The notes: generated by a model not told the origin, from the letters alone. DNA of 53,556 bases from JAISGQ01 sp964500965 (GCA_964500965.1 CAZCQZ010000010.1:1-53556); one strand, 5' to 3'. Numbered from the stretch's first letter, positions 33,628 through 43,604 are shown. A program made the numbers and translations.

Positions 33628-35200
33628 TGCTTTTCGACCCTCCGCCTGAGATAATGTCCTTTGCACCGTATGCCTCGTTGCGTACTCTTCGCATGCGTGC
33701 AGGTGCTTGAAATACATTCAGAATGATTTGACGAAGCTTTATGGGAGCAAGAGGACTTGTGAGAGAAACACCGAGGTTTTGCTGTGAAACAAATCGTGAG
33801 AGCATTATGAGCAGTCCTGCCGTTGTGCCGAAAATTCCCAGTACTGCCGCACAGAATATAAGAAAATATTTATAAAAACGCAGCGTGGATTTAAGCGAAT
33901 AAGAAGGTACGACAAATGAAGAAAGAGTTGAAATACCGGCAATAATAATTATCAACGGACTGAGAAGACCTGCGCTTATGGTTGCATCACCGATTATAAG
34001 TCCGCCGACAATAGAAAGTGCCGCGCTGATTTTCTGCGGCATACGTATACTTGCTTCGCGGATAACCTCAAAAACAAGCTCAATGAGCAAAACTTCCACA
34101 ATTGCCGGAAAAGGGACATTTACTCTGTTCAGCGCAGTCAGAAGAAGCAGCTTTGTCGTAAGCATTTCGGGGTGATAGGATATTACCGCAACATAGAAAG
34201 CAGGTGCGCTGACCGCGATGATTGCGCACACCCATCGGAGTATACGCATACAGCCGGCAAACAGCCATTTGCTGTAATTATCTTCACTGACAGCCATTAA
34301 ATCCGCTATGGTTATCGGGAGAATAAGAACATGCGGACTTCCGTTGACCATCACCGCAACCTGACCGTTTGCAAGAGCCGAAACCGCAAGGTCGGTTTGT
34401 TCCGTTCCGCCGGATTGAGGAAAAACGCTGAGACTGTTTCCCTCAATCAGCTGCTCAAGCTTTCCGGAATCGCCCAGAATATCGGTGTTGATGCAGTTGA
34501 TTCTTTTTCGGATTTCATCAACAAGCCCGGAATTTGTAAGACCCCGGATATAGCAAAGGCAAATATCGGTGTGTGAACGCTGACCTGCCTTCATTGGCTC
34601 AAGCACAAGATTCGGGTCGGCAAGTCTGCGGCGGAGCAGGGCAGTATTTGTTCTCAAATTCTCGGTAAACGCTTCGTGCGGACCGCGTATGCCGCCCTCA
34701 TAGGGGCTTTCTCCGACAGCACGTGTTTCGATTGAACGAACACCGATTATGAAACATTCGGCTTCACCGTCAATAATTACGGCGGCATCTCCGGAAAGTG
34801 CGGAGATGTAGGCTTTTGACAGGCTTTTTTGTGTGGAAATCTCCGCAGAGCCGAAAAGCTGAGTTATTTCGTCAATAGGCGAAAACTTGTTTTCGTCCGA
34901 AAAATCCGCGTATCTGCGTGATGCCAGAATTACGCTTGCTTCAAGCAGGTTCTTGTCGCTCATTCCGTCAACCGACAGCACTGCCGCACGTTTGCCGGGG
35001 GCAATGGTAAAAAAGCGCAGAAGAATATCGCTGCTTTTGCCGATTAGTTTTTTGATGTATTCACAGTTTTTTTCAAAACCGTCCTTTCCGGTAAATAAAT
35101 CCTGGTTGTAGTCGGGCGAAATGTCGAAAACCGTGCTTTCGTTATCTGTTTCAGATGAAATTTCCGCGCCGGTGAGCCATCTGATAAATTTCGAGCCCAT
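33620..35200 (-). CDS. gerA: Spore germination protein GerA
   Basis: This 526-residue protein has the GerAA layout. An N-terminal soluble region (about residues 1-290) contains the family motifs VDGMSDKN and GESPYEGGIRGPHEAF; the C-terminal half has about five transmembrane helices. GerAA acts as the ion-release channel of the receptor. It is first of gerA-gerB-gerC. Its start is preceded by AAAGG. Confidence 0.94.
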   Translation of the reverse strand: MGSKFIRWLTGAEISSETDNESTVFDISPDYNQDLFTGKDGFEKNCEYIKKLIGKSSDILLRFFTIAPGKRAAVLSVDGMSDKNLLEASVILASRRYADFSDENKFSPIDEITQLFGSAEISTQKSLSKAYISALSGDAAVIIDGEAECFIIGVRSIETRAVGESPYEGGIRGPHEAFTENLRTNTALLRRRLADPNLVLEPMKAGQRSHTDICLCYIRGLTNSGLVDEIRKRINCINTDILGDSGKLEQLIEGNSLSVFPQSGGTEQTDLAVSALANGQVAVMVNGSPHVLILPITIADLMAVSEDNYSKWLFAGCMRILRWVCAIIAVSAPAFYVAVISYHPEMLTTKLLLLTALNRVNVPFPAIVEVLLIELVFEVIREASIRMPQKISAALSIVGGLIIGDATISAGLLSPLIIIIAGISTLSSFVVPSYSLKSTLRFYKYFLIFCAAVLGIFGTTAGLLIMLSRFVSQQNLGVSLTSPLAPIKLRQIILNVFQAPARMRRVRNEAYGAKDIISGGGSKSND

Positions 35201-35257
35201 AATTTCACTGCCTTTAACATGAAGTTGTTATTGGTAATTGTTGGCTTCGGAAAAATT

Positions 35258-35286
35258 ATTATACAAACGGAAAGTAAATTTAACAA
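35258..35286 (-). promoter_or_regulatory. Possible gerABC promoter
   Basis: On the minus strand TTGTTA (35286-35281) and TATAAT (35263-35258) are 17 bp apart. Known ger operons are usually read by forespore sigma-G; I see no clear sigma-G -10 element (CATxxTA), so either this sigma-A-like site is used or the true promoter was missed. Confidence 0.4.
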
Positions 35287-35292
35287 ATAGTC

Positions 35293-35321
35293 TTTAAAAA
35301 ATGAATATAATCATGTATAAT
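35293..35321 (+). promoter_or_regulatory. Sigma-A promoter of the hprK operon
   Basis: TTTAAA (35293-35298) and a consensus TATAAT (35316-35321) are 17 bp apart, 48 bp upstream of hprK. It diverges from the gerA promoter. Confidence 0.6.
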
Positions 35322-35369
35322 AAATTAGTCTGATTATTCAGATTTACAGATATACAAGGCGGTGCTTAT

Positions 35370-36338
35370 ATGGCGCAAACTTTTTCAGTACCCATGTCAA
35401 AAATCATAAAGGAAATGTCTCTTGAAACAATATTGATGCCACGGGATCCGGATACGGTCATGGTGGAATCTGCCGAAGTCAACAGACCCGGAGTTGAACT
35501 CACCGGGTTTATGGAATTTTATGATAAAACCAGACTTCTTGTATGTGGCAGAACGGAAATATCGTTTTTAAGACAGTTCGACAGTGAAACAAGAATGAAA
35601 TGTCTTGAAACGCTTTTTGCTTACGAAGCTCCCGGACTTATAATGTGCCGCGGAATCGAACCGCTTCCCGAAATGCTTGAAGCGGCAAGAAAATGCACAA
35701 TGCCGATACTCTGCACTAACGAGCCTACCAGCGGCTTTATTTCCGCACTGGTTGCTTTTCTCAGTGTAGAGCTTGCCCCTAGAGTAACACGGCACGGCGT
35801 TCTTGTCGAGGTTTACGGCGAGGGCATACTGCTTACCGGCGACAGCGGTGTCGGTAAGTCGGAAACTGCTATGGAGCTTGTTAATCGCGGACATCGTTTG
35901 ATTGCCGATGATGCGGTTGAAATCAGACGTGTTTCCAATAAAACGCTCGTCGGCTCTGCACCTGCGAATATCAGGCACTTTATTGAGCTTCGCGGTATAG
36001 GAATTATTAACGCGAGAAGAATATTCGGTATGGGCGCCGTTAAGATTACCGAAAAAATAGACCTTGTAATCAATATGGAAATATGGGACAGCAACAAGGT
36101 GTACGACAGAATGGGAATGGACGACCAGTATACGGAAATATTGGGTAACAAAGTTCCGCTTCTGACAATACCGGTTAAACCCGGACGTAACCTTGCCATA
36201 ATTATCGAAGTTGCGGCAATGAACAACAGACAGAAAAAAATGGGCTATAATGCCGCTCACGAGCTGCTGCACAATCTCGGCATGGTGGTTGAAAGCGTGC
36301 CGAACGAAATAAAAACCGAATGGGATTCATTTAATTAA
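35370..36338 (+). CDS. hprK: HPr kinase/phosphorylase
   Basis: This 322-residue enzyme has the two-domain HprK layout. The P-loop GDSGVGKS lies at residues 157-164, and the family signature with INARRIFGMGAV follows near 212. It phosphorylates HPr on Ser46 with ATP or pyrophosphate and removes the phosphate, setting carbon catabolite repression. It is first in a run of hprK, glucokinase, murB, rapZ, whiA and dnaE, with gaps of 5 to 15 bp up to whiA. Confidence 0.96.
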   Translation: MAQTFSVPMSKIIKEMSLETILMPRDPDTVMVESAEVNRPGVELTGFMEFYDKTRLLVCGRTEISFLRQFDSETRMKCLETLFAYEAPGLIMCRGIEPLPEMLEAARKCTMPILCTNEPTSGFISALVAFLSVELAPRVTRHGVLVEVYGEGILLTGDSGVGKSETAMELVNRGHRLIADDAVEIRRVSNKTLVGSAPANIRHFIELRGIGIINARRIFGMGAVKITEKIDLVINMEIWDSNKVYDRMGMDDQYTEILGNKVPLLTIPVKPGRNLAIIIEVAAMNNRQKKMGYNAAHELLHNLGMVVESVPNEIKTEWDSFN

Positions 36339-36353
36339 ACAGGAGAGAGAAAA

Positions 36354-37307
36354 ATGTATAATCTTGGAATTGACCTCGGAGGAACAAACATTAAAGCCGG
36401 TATCGTTGACGAAAATAATGCGGTGATTTTTAAAAGCTCCGTGCCTACCGGTGTTGCCGACGGAAACGAAGCTGTTGTCGAAAACATTGTAAAAGCGTGT
36501 TCAATCGTTCTTCACGAAGCCGGAATTACTCTTGCAGAGGTGGAAAATATCGGTATCGGTACACCGGGTGCGGTAAACAGCGGTACGGGAGTTGTTGAGC
36601 GTGCCGAAAATATGAGATTTGAAAATTTCCCTCTTGCCGCAAAGCTTGAGGAGAAAATCAGCCGAAAAGTATATATTGAAAACGATGCCAACGCTGCGGC
36701 ACTGGGAGAATATGTCGCAGGGGCGGCAAAGGGTGCAAAAAATGCCGTTTGTGTGACACTGGGCACCGGCGTCGGCGGAGGAATAATTATAGACGGAAAG
36801 CTTTACAGCGGTTCAAATTTTGCCGGCGGCGAGCTGGGACATACTGTTATTAACTTTGACGGCAAGCACTGCAATTGCGGCAGAAACGGCTGTTGGGAAA
36901 GATATGCTTCTGTCACCGCTCTTATCGAGCAGACAAAGGCGGCTATGGAGGAAAATGCCGATAGTGCTCTTTGGAGCATCGCAGACGGAAATGCGGAGAA
37001 TGTTAACGGAAAAACCGCTTTTGATGCAATGAGAGCAGGAGATGAAGTCGGCACGGCTGTTGTTGACAAATTTATCGGTTATATTGCATGTGGCGTTACT
37101 AATATGGTTAATATTTTTCAGCCGGACGTCATATGCATAGGCGGAGCAATCAGCAAGGAGGGCGATTATATTTTAACCGCACTCAGAAAGCTGGTTGAAA
37201 AAGAAAGATTTACCAAGGAAAATGCAAAACAGACAGAAGTTGTAATGGCTACGCTGGAAAATGATGCCGGAATTATCGGTGCGGCGAATCTTTATAAAGC
37301 AAACTGA
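36354..37307 (+). CDS. glcK: ROK family glucokinase
   Basis: This 317-residue sugar kinase begins with the ATP-binding LGIDLGGTNIKAG. It contains the ROK signature region GTGVGGGIIIDG and the zinc-binding CNCGRNGCWE near residue 180. It makes glucose 6-phosphate from glucose taken up without PTS phosphorylation. Its place between hprK and murB puts it with carbon-control and wall genes. ROK members also include other sugar kinases, so glucose specificity is inferred. Confidence 0.9.
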   Translation: MYNLGIDLGGTNIKAGIVDENNAVIFKSSVPTGVADGNEAVVENIVKACSIVLHEAGITLAEVENIGIGTPGAVNSGTGVVERAENMRFENFPLAAKLEEKISRKVYIENDANAAALGEYVAGAAKGAKNAVCVTLGTGVGGGIIIDGKLYSGSNFAGGELGHTVINFDGKHCNCGRNGCWERYASVTALIEQTKAAMEENADSALWSIADGNAENVNGKTAFDAMRAGDEVGTAVVDKFIGYIACGVTNMVNIFQPDVICIGGAISKEGDYILTALRKLVEKERFTKENAKQTEVVMATLENDAGIIGAANLYKAN

Positions 37308-37320
37308 TTGGAGTAATTTT

Positions 37321-38238
37321 ATGAATAACTATCTTGAATTTGCAGAACGCCTTGCGGCGAAGGCTATAAAGGTCAAACTTGACGAACCGATGAGCGGAAA
37401 AACATCTTTTAAAATCGGCGGACCGGCAGACATTTTCATAAGTGTTCAGACAAGAGAAGCTCTGAAAACCATAATTACAATGGTTAACGAGGAAAAAATA
37501 CCTCTTACGGTTGTCGGAAACGGAACGAATTTGCTTGTTTCCGATAAAGGAATACGCGGTGTTGTCATTTCTCTTGACGGTGACTTTTGCTCACTTGAAT
37601 ATGCAGGTGAAAATAAAATAATAGCAGGAGCAGGTACAATGCTGTCGCATCTCTGCCAATTTGCTCATGGCAACAGCCTTACGGGTCTTGAATTTGCTTA
37701 CGGAATTCCCGGTACTGTCGGCGGCGCAATATATATGAATGCCGGTGCTTACGGCGGAGAGATGAAAAACGTTGCCGTTGCCTGTGAGTACATTGATATG
37801 AACGGTACAATACATTCGCTGACAGCAGAAGAAATGGAGCTTGATTACAGAAAAAGCTTCTTCACAAACAAAAATCATATTATTATTTCCGCAACCTTTG
37901 TCCTTGAAAAAGGCGACAAAGAACGAATTAAAAGTACAATGCGCGAGCTTATGGGCAAAAGAAGCGATAAGCAGCCGCTTGAACTTCCCAGTGCAGGCAG
38001 TGCGTTTAAAAGACCTGTCGGTTATTTTGCCGGTGCTCTTATTGAACAATGCGGTCTGAAAGGCTGTACTGTCGGAGGTGCGCAGGTAAGTGAAAAGCAC
38101 GCGGGCTTTATTGTAAATATAGGAAAAGCAACCTGTAAGGATGTGCTCGACCTGGTAAAACATATACAGGAGACAGTAAAAAACGAAACCGGAGTTGAGC
38201 TTGAAAGCGAAATCCGTGCTATAGGTGAGGGCGTGTAA
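37321..38238 (+). CDS. murB: UDP-N-acetylenolpyruvoylglucosamine reductase
   Basis: This 305-residue flavoenzyme reduces UDP-GlcNAc-enolpyruvate to UDP-MurNAc with NADPH. FAD-binding GNGTNLLV and YGIPGTVGGA, the catalytic Ser in AGSAFKRP and Glu in LESEIRAIGE are visible. Lack of the Tyr loop marks it as a type II MurB, as usual for Firmicutes. The ATG at 37321 follows GGAG; the frame opens earlier inside glcK. Confidence 0.95.
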   Translation: MNNYLEFAERLAAKAIKVKLDEPMSGKTSFKIGGPADIFISVQTREALKTIITMVNEEKIPLTVVGNGTNLLVSDKGIRGVVISLDGDFCSLEYAGENKIIAGAGTMLSHLCQFAHGNSLTGLEFAYGIPGTVGGAIYMNAGAYGGEMKNVAVACEYIDMNGTIHSLTAEEMELDYRKSFFTNKNHIIISATFVLEKGDKERIKSTMRELMGKRSDKQPLELPSAGSAFKRPVGYFAGALIEQCGLKGCTVGGAQVSEKHAGFIVNIGKATCKDVLDLVKHIQETVKNETGVELESEIRAIGEGV

Positions 38239-38243
38239 TTAGA

Positions 38244-39104
38244 ATGGAATTTCTGGTGATTACCGGAATTGCCGGTGCAGGTAAAACCGTTATGCATAAT
38301 GCTCTTGAGGACATCGGGTACTACTGTGTGGATAACATTCCTCCTCAGCTTCTGCCGATTTTCTATGAGCTTTGCGAACAGGCGGAAAACATTGAAAGAG
38401 CGGCAGTTGTCATAGATTGCAGAGGTTTTGAACTTTTCTCGAATTTCAATCAGTCTCTTGAAAAACTGCGTTCAGGCGGCGGTGTTTTTAAGCTTGTATA
38501 TGTCGATTGCAAGACAGAGGTACTCATTAACCGCTTTAAGGAAACGCGCCGTTCGCACCCGATGTACGATAAATGCGGATATTCGATAAGTGAAGCCATT
38601 CACGAGGAAAAAGCACTTCTGACACCGGCAAGGGAACAGGCCGATTTGATAATCGACACTTCAAACATAACCACAAAGCAGCTCCGGGAAAGAGTCATTC
38701 AAATGTTTGCAGGTGAAGCCTACTGCCCGATGAAAATTGAAATCGTATCATTCGGTTTTAAGCGAGGTCCGCTTATCGGTGCAGATATGATATTTGATGT
38801 AAGATGCTTTCCGAATCCGTATTATATTCCGGAGCTTCGTCCTCTTACGGGAATTGATGCGCCGGTACGCGATTATGTTTTGGCAAGTGACCTGACAAAG
38901 GGCTTTCTGTCAAAGCTGTGCGACATGATGGGCTATCTGATTCCGCTGTACATTGCGGAGGGTAGAAGCCAGCTAATCATCGGCATCGGCTGTACAGGCG
39001 GAAATCACCGTTCGGTAGCCATTTCCGAAGCATTGCGGCAGTATTTGCGCTCTAAAGGCTATGCTTCTGCGGTAACTCACAGAGACAAGGATATAAAAAC
39101 ATAA
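38244..39104 (+). CDS. rapZ: RapZ/YvcJ nucleotide-binding protein
   Basis: This 286-residue protein has an N-terminal P-loop (GIAGAGKT) and a C-terminal domain with GCTGGNHRSVA, as in RapZ. In E. coli RapZ guides RNase E to the GlmZ small RNA; in Firmicutes the role is less clear, and binding of nucleotides and GlcNAc metabolism are implicated. It is 5 bp after murB. The yvcK gene that commonly follows it in Firmicutes is absent. Confidence 0.93.
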   Translation: MEFLVITGIAGAGKTVMHNALEDIGYYCVDNIPPQLLPIFYELCEQAENIERAAVVIDCRGFELFSNFNQSLEKLRSGGGVFKLVYVDCKTEVLINRFKETRRSHPMYDKCGYSISEAIHEEKALLTPAREQADLIIDTSNITTKQLRERVIQMFAGEAYCPMKIEIVSFGFKRGPLIGADMIFDVRCFPNPYYIPELRPLTGIDAPVRDYVLASDLTKGFLSKLCDMMGYLIPLYIAEGRSQLIIGIGCTGGNHRSVAISEALRQYLRSKGYASAVTHRDKDIKT

Positions 39105-39119
39105 CAGGCGGAGATTTTA

Positions 39120-40013
39120 ATGTCGTTTTCATCGGAAACTAAAATAAAACTTTGCGGTCAGGGCTCCGGCAATAAGTGCTGCAAAAAAGCGGAAGCATAC
39201 GCTCTGCTGCTTTTTTCCGGTTTGCTCAATGACAATGCGGATACGGTTTACAGAACAAAATATAAATATATTGCAGACGAAATTGCCGTATTTGCGGCTG
39301 AGGTTTGTCATGTTGCGGTTGACATAACAAAACCAAAGGGTGATGACGGCAGAGCATATTATATTGTGTCTATTCCGTACAGAGCGGACAGGGAAGAACT
39401 TGCCGAAATGTTCGGAGATGATGACAGTATTCGTCTGGCGATGTTTGAAAAAGCATGTTGCTTTTCCGCATTTATTCGCGGTGCGTTTTTAGCCTGCGGT
39501 TCTGTTACCGACCCCAAAAAGGATTATCACCTTGAGTTTGAAATCAGCAGCGAATCCCTTTCCGAGGCATTTATAAAGATTCTGAATTTCAACGGAATTG
39601 TCAATGCAGGTCTTTCTGAGCGTAAAGGTAATTACCTTGTCTACTTTAAAGACAGTGAAATTATTGAACAGCTTTTACTTGAAATGGGCGCGCAGAAAGC
39701 GTCCTTTCAAATCTTTGAAGAACGCTCAATCAGAGATATGAGAAACCGTGTGCAGAGGCAGACAAACTGCGACAGTGCCAATATGCGAAAGACCTCCGAT
39801 GCGGCGGCAAAGCAGCTTGTGGCTATCAGAAAGGTCTGTGAAGTAAAAGGACTTGACAGCCTGCCGGAGGACTTAAAGGAAATAGCGGAGCTTAGATTGA
39901 ACAATCCCGGAATGTCGCTGCGCGAACTTGGCGAATGTCTGGAACCGCCGCTGAGCAGAAGCGGCGTTAATCACAGGCTGAAACGTTTGCTTGAATGGTG
40001 TGGGGAGGAATAA
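39120..40013 (+). CDS. whiA: WhiA DNA-binding regulator
   Basis: This 297-residue protein has a degenerate LAGLIDADG-type N-terminal domain (residues about 95-200, FIRGAFLACGSV) and a C-terminal helix-turn-helix (about 225-292, with LRELGECLEPPLSRSGVNHRL). WhiA affects cell division and chromosome segregation in Bacillus and sporulation in Streptomyces. Its last bases carry the strong ribosome-binding site used for dnaE. Confidence 0.95.
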   Translation: MSFSSETKIKLCGQGSGNKCCKKAEAYALLLFSGLLNDNADTVYRTKYKYIADEIAVFAAEVCHVAVDITKPKGDDGRAYYIVSIPYRADREELAEMFGDDDSIRLAMFEKACCFSAFIRGAFLACGSVTDPKKDYHLEFEISSESLSEAFIKILNFNGIVNAGLSERKGNYLVYFKDSEIIEQLLLEMGAQKASFQIFEERSIRDMRNRVQRQTNCDSANMRKTSDAAAKQLVAIRKVCEVKGLDSLPEDLKEIAELRLNNPGMSLRELGECLEPPLSRSGVNHRLKRLLEWCGEE

Positions 40014-40019
40014 ATCATA
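40002..40019 (+). promoter_or_regulatory. Ribosome-binding site that points to a non-canonical AUA start for dnaE
   Basis: GGGGAGG (40002-40008) overlaps the end of whiA. The dnaE frame directly after the whiA stop reads ATC ATA GGA AAA, with no ATG, GTG or TTG until 40035. The spacing favours ATA at 40017, which yields the expected GKFVHLHVHTEYS N-terminus. Confidence 0.55.
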
Positions 40020-43000
40020 GGAAAATTTGTACATTTGCACGTGCATACCGAATACAGCCTCCTTGACGGTGCCTGTAGGATTCCGGAGCTGGTGACGGCG
40101 GTTAAAGAAATGGGACAAACCGCTCTTGCCATTACCGACCATGGGGTTATGTACGGCGTTATTGATTTCTATAAGGAATGTAAAAAGCAGGGAATAAAGC
40201 CGATTGTCGGTTGTGAAGTTTATGTTGCCAGAAGAACACGGCATGATAAGGTGCACGGTCTTGATAACGAGCCGTACCACCTTGTGCTTTTGTGCGAAAA
40301 TTATAAGGGCTACGAAAATTTATGTAAACTTGTTTCTCTTGCATGGACTGAGGGCTTTTACAGCAAGCCGAGAGTTGACCGTGAAATAATCGAGCAGTAT
40401 CACGAAGGACTTATTGCGCTTTCTGCCTGTCTTGCAGGTGAGCCGTCAAGAAAAATAAACGACGGTGACTATTCAGGCGCATTAGATGCCGCCCTCTGGT
40501 ATGACGGCGTATTCGGCAGAGGAAAGTATTATCTTGAGCTTCAGGACCACGGAATGGACGAGCAGATACGGGTAAATGACGGTCTGGTGCGCATTTCAAG
40601 AGAAACAGGCATACCGCTGGTTGTCACTAACGATTGCCATTACATATCAAAAGACGATGCGAAAATGCACGAGGTTCTTCTCTGCATACAGACAAAAGAT
40701 GTAATAACAAATCCCCAGGCGTTTAAATTTCCGACACAGGAATTTTATGTAAAAAGCGAAGATGAAATGGCTGTGCTTGTGCCTGATTATCCCGAAGCGA
40801 TAGAAAACACGGCAAAAATTGCCGAAATGTGCAATGTTGAATTTGAATTCGGCGTTACCAAGCTGCCGAATTTTGATGTTCCCGAAGGTCAGACGCACTA
40901 TGAATATTTCAGAAATCTTTGTTATGAGGGCTTGTACAGGCTTTACGGAAACGAGCCAAAGCGGGAAATTATCGACAGGCTTGAATACGAGCTTACAACC
41001 ATTGAAAAGATGGGGTATGTGGACTATTATCTCATAGTTCATGATTTTGTTCACTATGCGCGAACTCATGATGTACCTACAGGTCACGGCAGAGGCTCCG
41101 GTGCCGGTAGTATAGCCGCATATTGTATCGGAATAACGTCAATTGACCCTCTCAGGTATAATCTGCTGTTTGAACGCTTTTTAAATCCCGAAAGGGTGAG
41201 TATGCCCGATTTTGATATTGACTTCTCCGATGAAAAACGGCAAAAGGTAATTGATTATGTTATCGACAAATACGGCGAAGACCATGTTGCTCAGATAGTA
41301 ACATTCGGTACAATGAAAGCACGCCGTGCCATACGTGATGTCGGCAGAGCACTGGGTGTGTCCCGTGTTCTCTGTGACAAGCTTGCAAAGCTTGTTCCCC
41401 AGGAGCTTCAAATGACCCTTGACAAGGCATATAGTATTTCTTCCGAAATACGCGCCATGTGCGAAGAAGATGCACAGTTACAGGAGCTGTACGATATGGC
41501 ACGTAAGGTTGAGGGTATGCCCGGCAATATATCAAAACATGCCGCAGGCGTTGTTATTACCGACAATCCTGTAAATTATTATGTGCCTCTTGCCAAAAAC
41601 GAGGGTGCGGTCATAACTCAGTACCCTATGACAACCCTTGAAAATCTGGGACTTTTGAAAATGGATTTTCTGGGCTTGCGAAACTTGACCGTAATTGATG
41701 ATACCGTTAAAATGATTCGTAAAACCGAACCGGATTTTGACCTTGATAAAATCAATGACCGGGACGAAAATGTATTTGCGATGCTTTCGCAGGGGCATAC
41801 CGAGGGCGTGTTCCAGTTTGAATCGGCAGGAATGAGACGTGTGCTCACACAGCTTATTCCGGAAAGCATTGAAGATTTGATAGCGGTTATCTCCCTGTAC
41901 CGTCCGGGACCTATGGCATCAATACCGAAGTATATTGAAAATCGGCATCACCCCGAAAATATATCATACGAAACAAAGCTGCTTGAAAACATACTGGACG
42001 TCACAAACGGCTGTATTGTTTACCAGGAGCAGGTTATGCAGATATGCCGTGAACTGGCAGGCTATTCACTGGGTCGAGCCGATTTGGTACGACGTGCAAT
42101 GGCAAAGAAAAAGCGTGCCGAAATGGAAAAAGAACGCAAAATTTTTATAGAGGGCAGTGTTGACGAAAACGGCAATGTGCTTGTTGACGGTGCACTCAGG
42201 CGCGGCGTTTCCAGAGAAGCGGCGGAGAAAATTTTTTCCGAAATCGAGGTTTTCTCGGAGTATGCCTTTAATAAGAGCCATGCGGCGGCATATGCGCTGG
42301 TTTCGTACGAAACGGCATATTTGAAATATCATTATCCCAGAGAATATATGTCGGCTCTGCTTACAAGTGTGCTCAACGAGCTTGGCATGGTTGCGAGATA
42401 TATCGCGGAATGTCAGCGAATTAATATCAGGGTGTTACCGCCACATGTTAACTATTCCGAACAGAAATTTGCGGTGCAGGGCAATGATATAAGATTCGGA
42501 CTGCTTGCAATAAAAAACATCGGTGCCGGTTTCGTGGAAACCCTCATAAGAGAGCGCGAAGAAAACGGCGAATATAAGGACTTTTACAGCTTTTGCGAAC
42601 GACTGTACGGCAAGGATACAAACCGTCGTTCCATTGAAAGTCTGATAAAATGCGGCGCAATGGACGGGCTTGCCGAAAATCGCAACCAGATGCTTTCGTC
42701 CATTGAAATGGTAATGGCTGACCTTGACAGAAAAAACAACGGGTTTATTGAGGGTCAAATGGGTATATTCGACCTTATTGCAAGTGAGAGTGAAAGACCG
42801 ACTGTTGAGCTTGCCAAGGTAAAGGAGCTTCCAGTTGAACGGCTTCTTGCAATGGAAAAGGAAGTTACGGAGCTTTATCTGTCCGGACACCCGATGACGC
42901 AGTATTCCGAAATTACGGAAAAGCTGTCGGCGGATAAAATCGGTGAAATTATTTCAATGTGCGAGGATAAGCTGTCGGGCAGTGCCGACGGAAAGAAAGT

Positions 43001-43568
43001 GAATATACTTGCGCTTGTAAGCTCGGTAAAAACAAAAATCACAAAAAATAACGATACCATGGCTTTCGTTCAGCTTGAAGATGTGACCGGCAGAATCGAA
43101 ATGCTTGTTTTTCCGAAAGTTTTCACTGAATACAGGCCGTTGCTTACAGAGGGAAATGTTGTTTTGATTAGCGGCAGACTGAGTGTCAGAGACGATGACG
43201 ACGAATCGGGTGTTGCCGATGAGCCGAAAATTATCTGCGGGTCGGTTTATAATCTGGAAGCGGCGGAGAAGCGAATGCTTCAATATGCCGACAGAAATAA
43301 AAGTCATGATAATCATGCCGATAAGCCGAAAAGCGCGTCGAAAAATCCGGGATTATATTTAAAAGTCTCATCGGTTGAGTGCGCCGAGTTTGACAGGGCG
43401 AAAAAGGTGCTGAGAATATTTGACGGCACAACTGCGGTGTATGTGTATTGCACCGATGATAAAACTCTCCGCCTTGCACCTCGTGAGCTTTTCATTTCGC
43501 TTAATGACGTTATGTTAAAAGAACTAAAAAATATTCTCGGAGAGGAAAATGTTGTGGTAAAATATTGA
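40017..43568 (+). CDS. dnaE: DNA polymerase III alpha subunit
   Basis: This protein of about 1183 residues is a bacterial replicative polymerase. Regions are an N-terminal PHP domain (FVHLHVHTEYSLLDG, residues 4-18), the palm with GRGSGAGS near 360 and the catalytic PDFDIDFSD near 397, tandem helix-hairpin-helix, and a C-terminal OB-fold (about 990-1080, with VTGRIEMLVFP). It is the DnaE1 type, without the PolC exonuclease. The start is unusual: the strong ribosome-binding site precedes ATA, not ATG. A TTG at 40035 or GTG at 40041 would lose conserved N-terminal residues and lack proper spacing. A sequencing error turning ATG into ATA is the plain alternative. Confidence in the gene is high, in the start moderate. 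Confidence 0.95.
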   Translation: MGKFVHLHVHTEYSLLDGACRIPELVTAVKEMGQTALAITDHGVMYGVIDFYKECKKQGIKPIVGCEVYVARRTRHDKVHGLDNEPYHLVLLCENYKGYENLCKLVSLAWTEGFYSKPRVDREIIEQYHEGLIALSACLAGEPSRKINDGDYSGALDAALWYDGVFGRGKYYLELQDHGMDEQIRVNDGLVRISRETGIPLVVTNDCHYISKDDAKMHEVLLCIQTKDVITNPQAFKFPTQEFYVKSEDEMAVLVPDYPEAIENTAKIAEMCNVEFEFGVTKLPNFDVPEGQTHYEYFRNLCYEGLYRLYGNEPKREIIDRLEYELTTIEKMGYVDYYLIVHDFVHYARTHDVPTGHGRGSGAGSIAAYCIGITSIDPLRYNLLFERFLNPERVSMPDFDIDFSDEKRQKVIDYVIDKYGEDHVAQIVTFGTMKARRAIRDVGRALGVSRVLCDKLAKLVPQELQMTLDKAYSISSEIRAMCEEDAQLQELYDMARKVEGMPGNISKHAAGVVITDNPVNYYVPLAKNEGAVITQYPMTTLENLGLLKMDFLGLRNLTVIDDTVKMIRKTEPDFDLDKINDRDENVFAMLSQGHTEGVFQFESAGMRRVLTQLIPESIEDLIAVISLYRPGPMASIPKYIENRHHPENISYETKLLENILDVTNGCIVYQEQVMQICRELAGYSLGRADLVRRAMAKKKRAEMEKERKIFIEGSVDENGNVLVDGALRRGVSREAAEKIFSEIEVFSEYAFNKSHAAAYALVSYETAYLKYHYPREYMSALLTSVLNELGMVARYIAECQRINIRVLPPHVNYSEQKFAVQGNDIRFGLLAIKNIGAGFVETLIREREENGEYKDFYSFCERLYGKDTNRRSIESLIKCGAMDGLAENRNQMLSSIEMVMADLDRKNNGFIEGQMGIFDLIASESERPTVELAKVKELPVERLLAMEKEVTELYLSGHPMTQYSEITEKLSADKIGEIISMCEDKLSGSADGKKVNILALVSSVKTKITKNNDTMAFVQLEDVTGRIEMLVFPKVFTEYRPLLTEGNVVLISGRLSVRDDDDESGVADEPKIICGSVYNLEAAEKRMLQYADRNKSHDNHADKPKSASKNPGLYLKVSSVECAEFDRAKKVLRIFDGTTAVYVYCTDDKTLRLAPRELFISLNDVMLKELKNILGEENVVVKY

Positions 43569-43604
43569 AAATTCGGTATTTTTGAATCAAAAAACAACAG
43601 ATTC

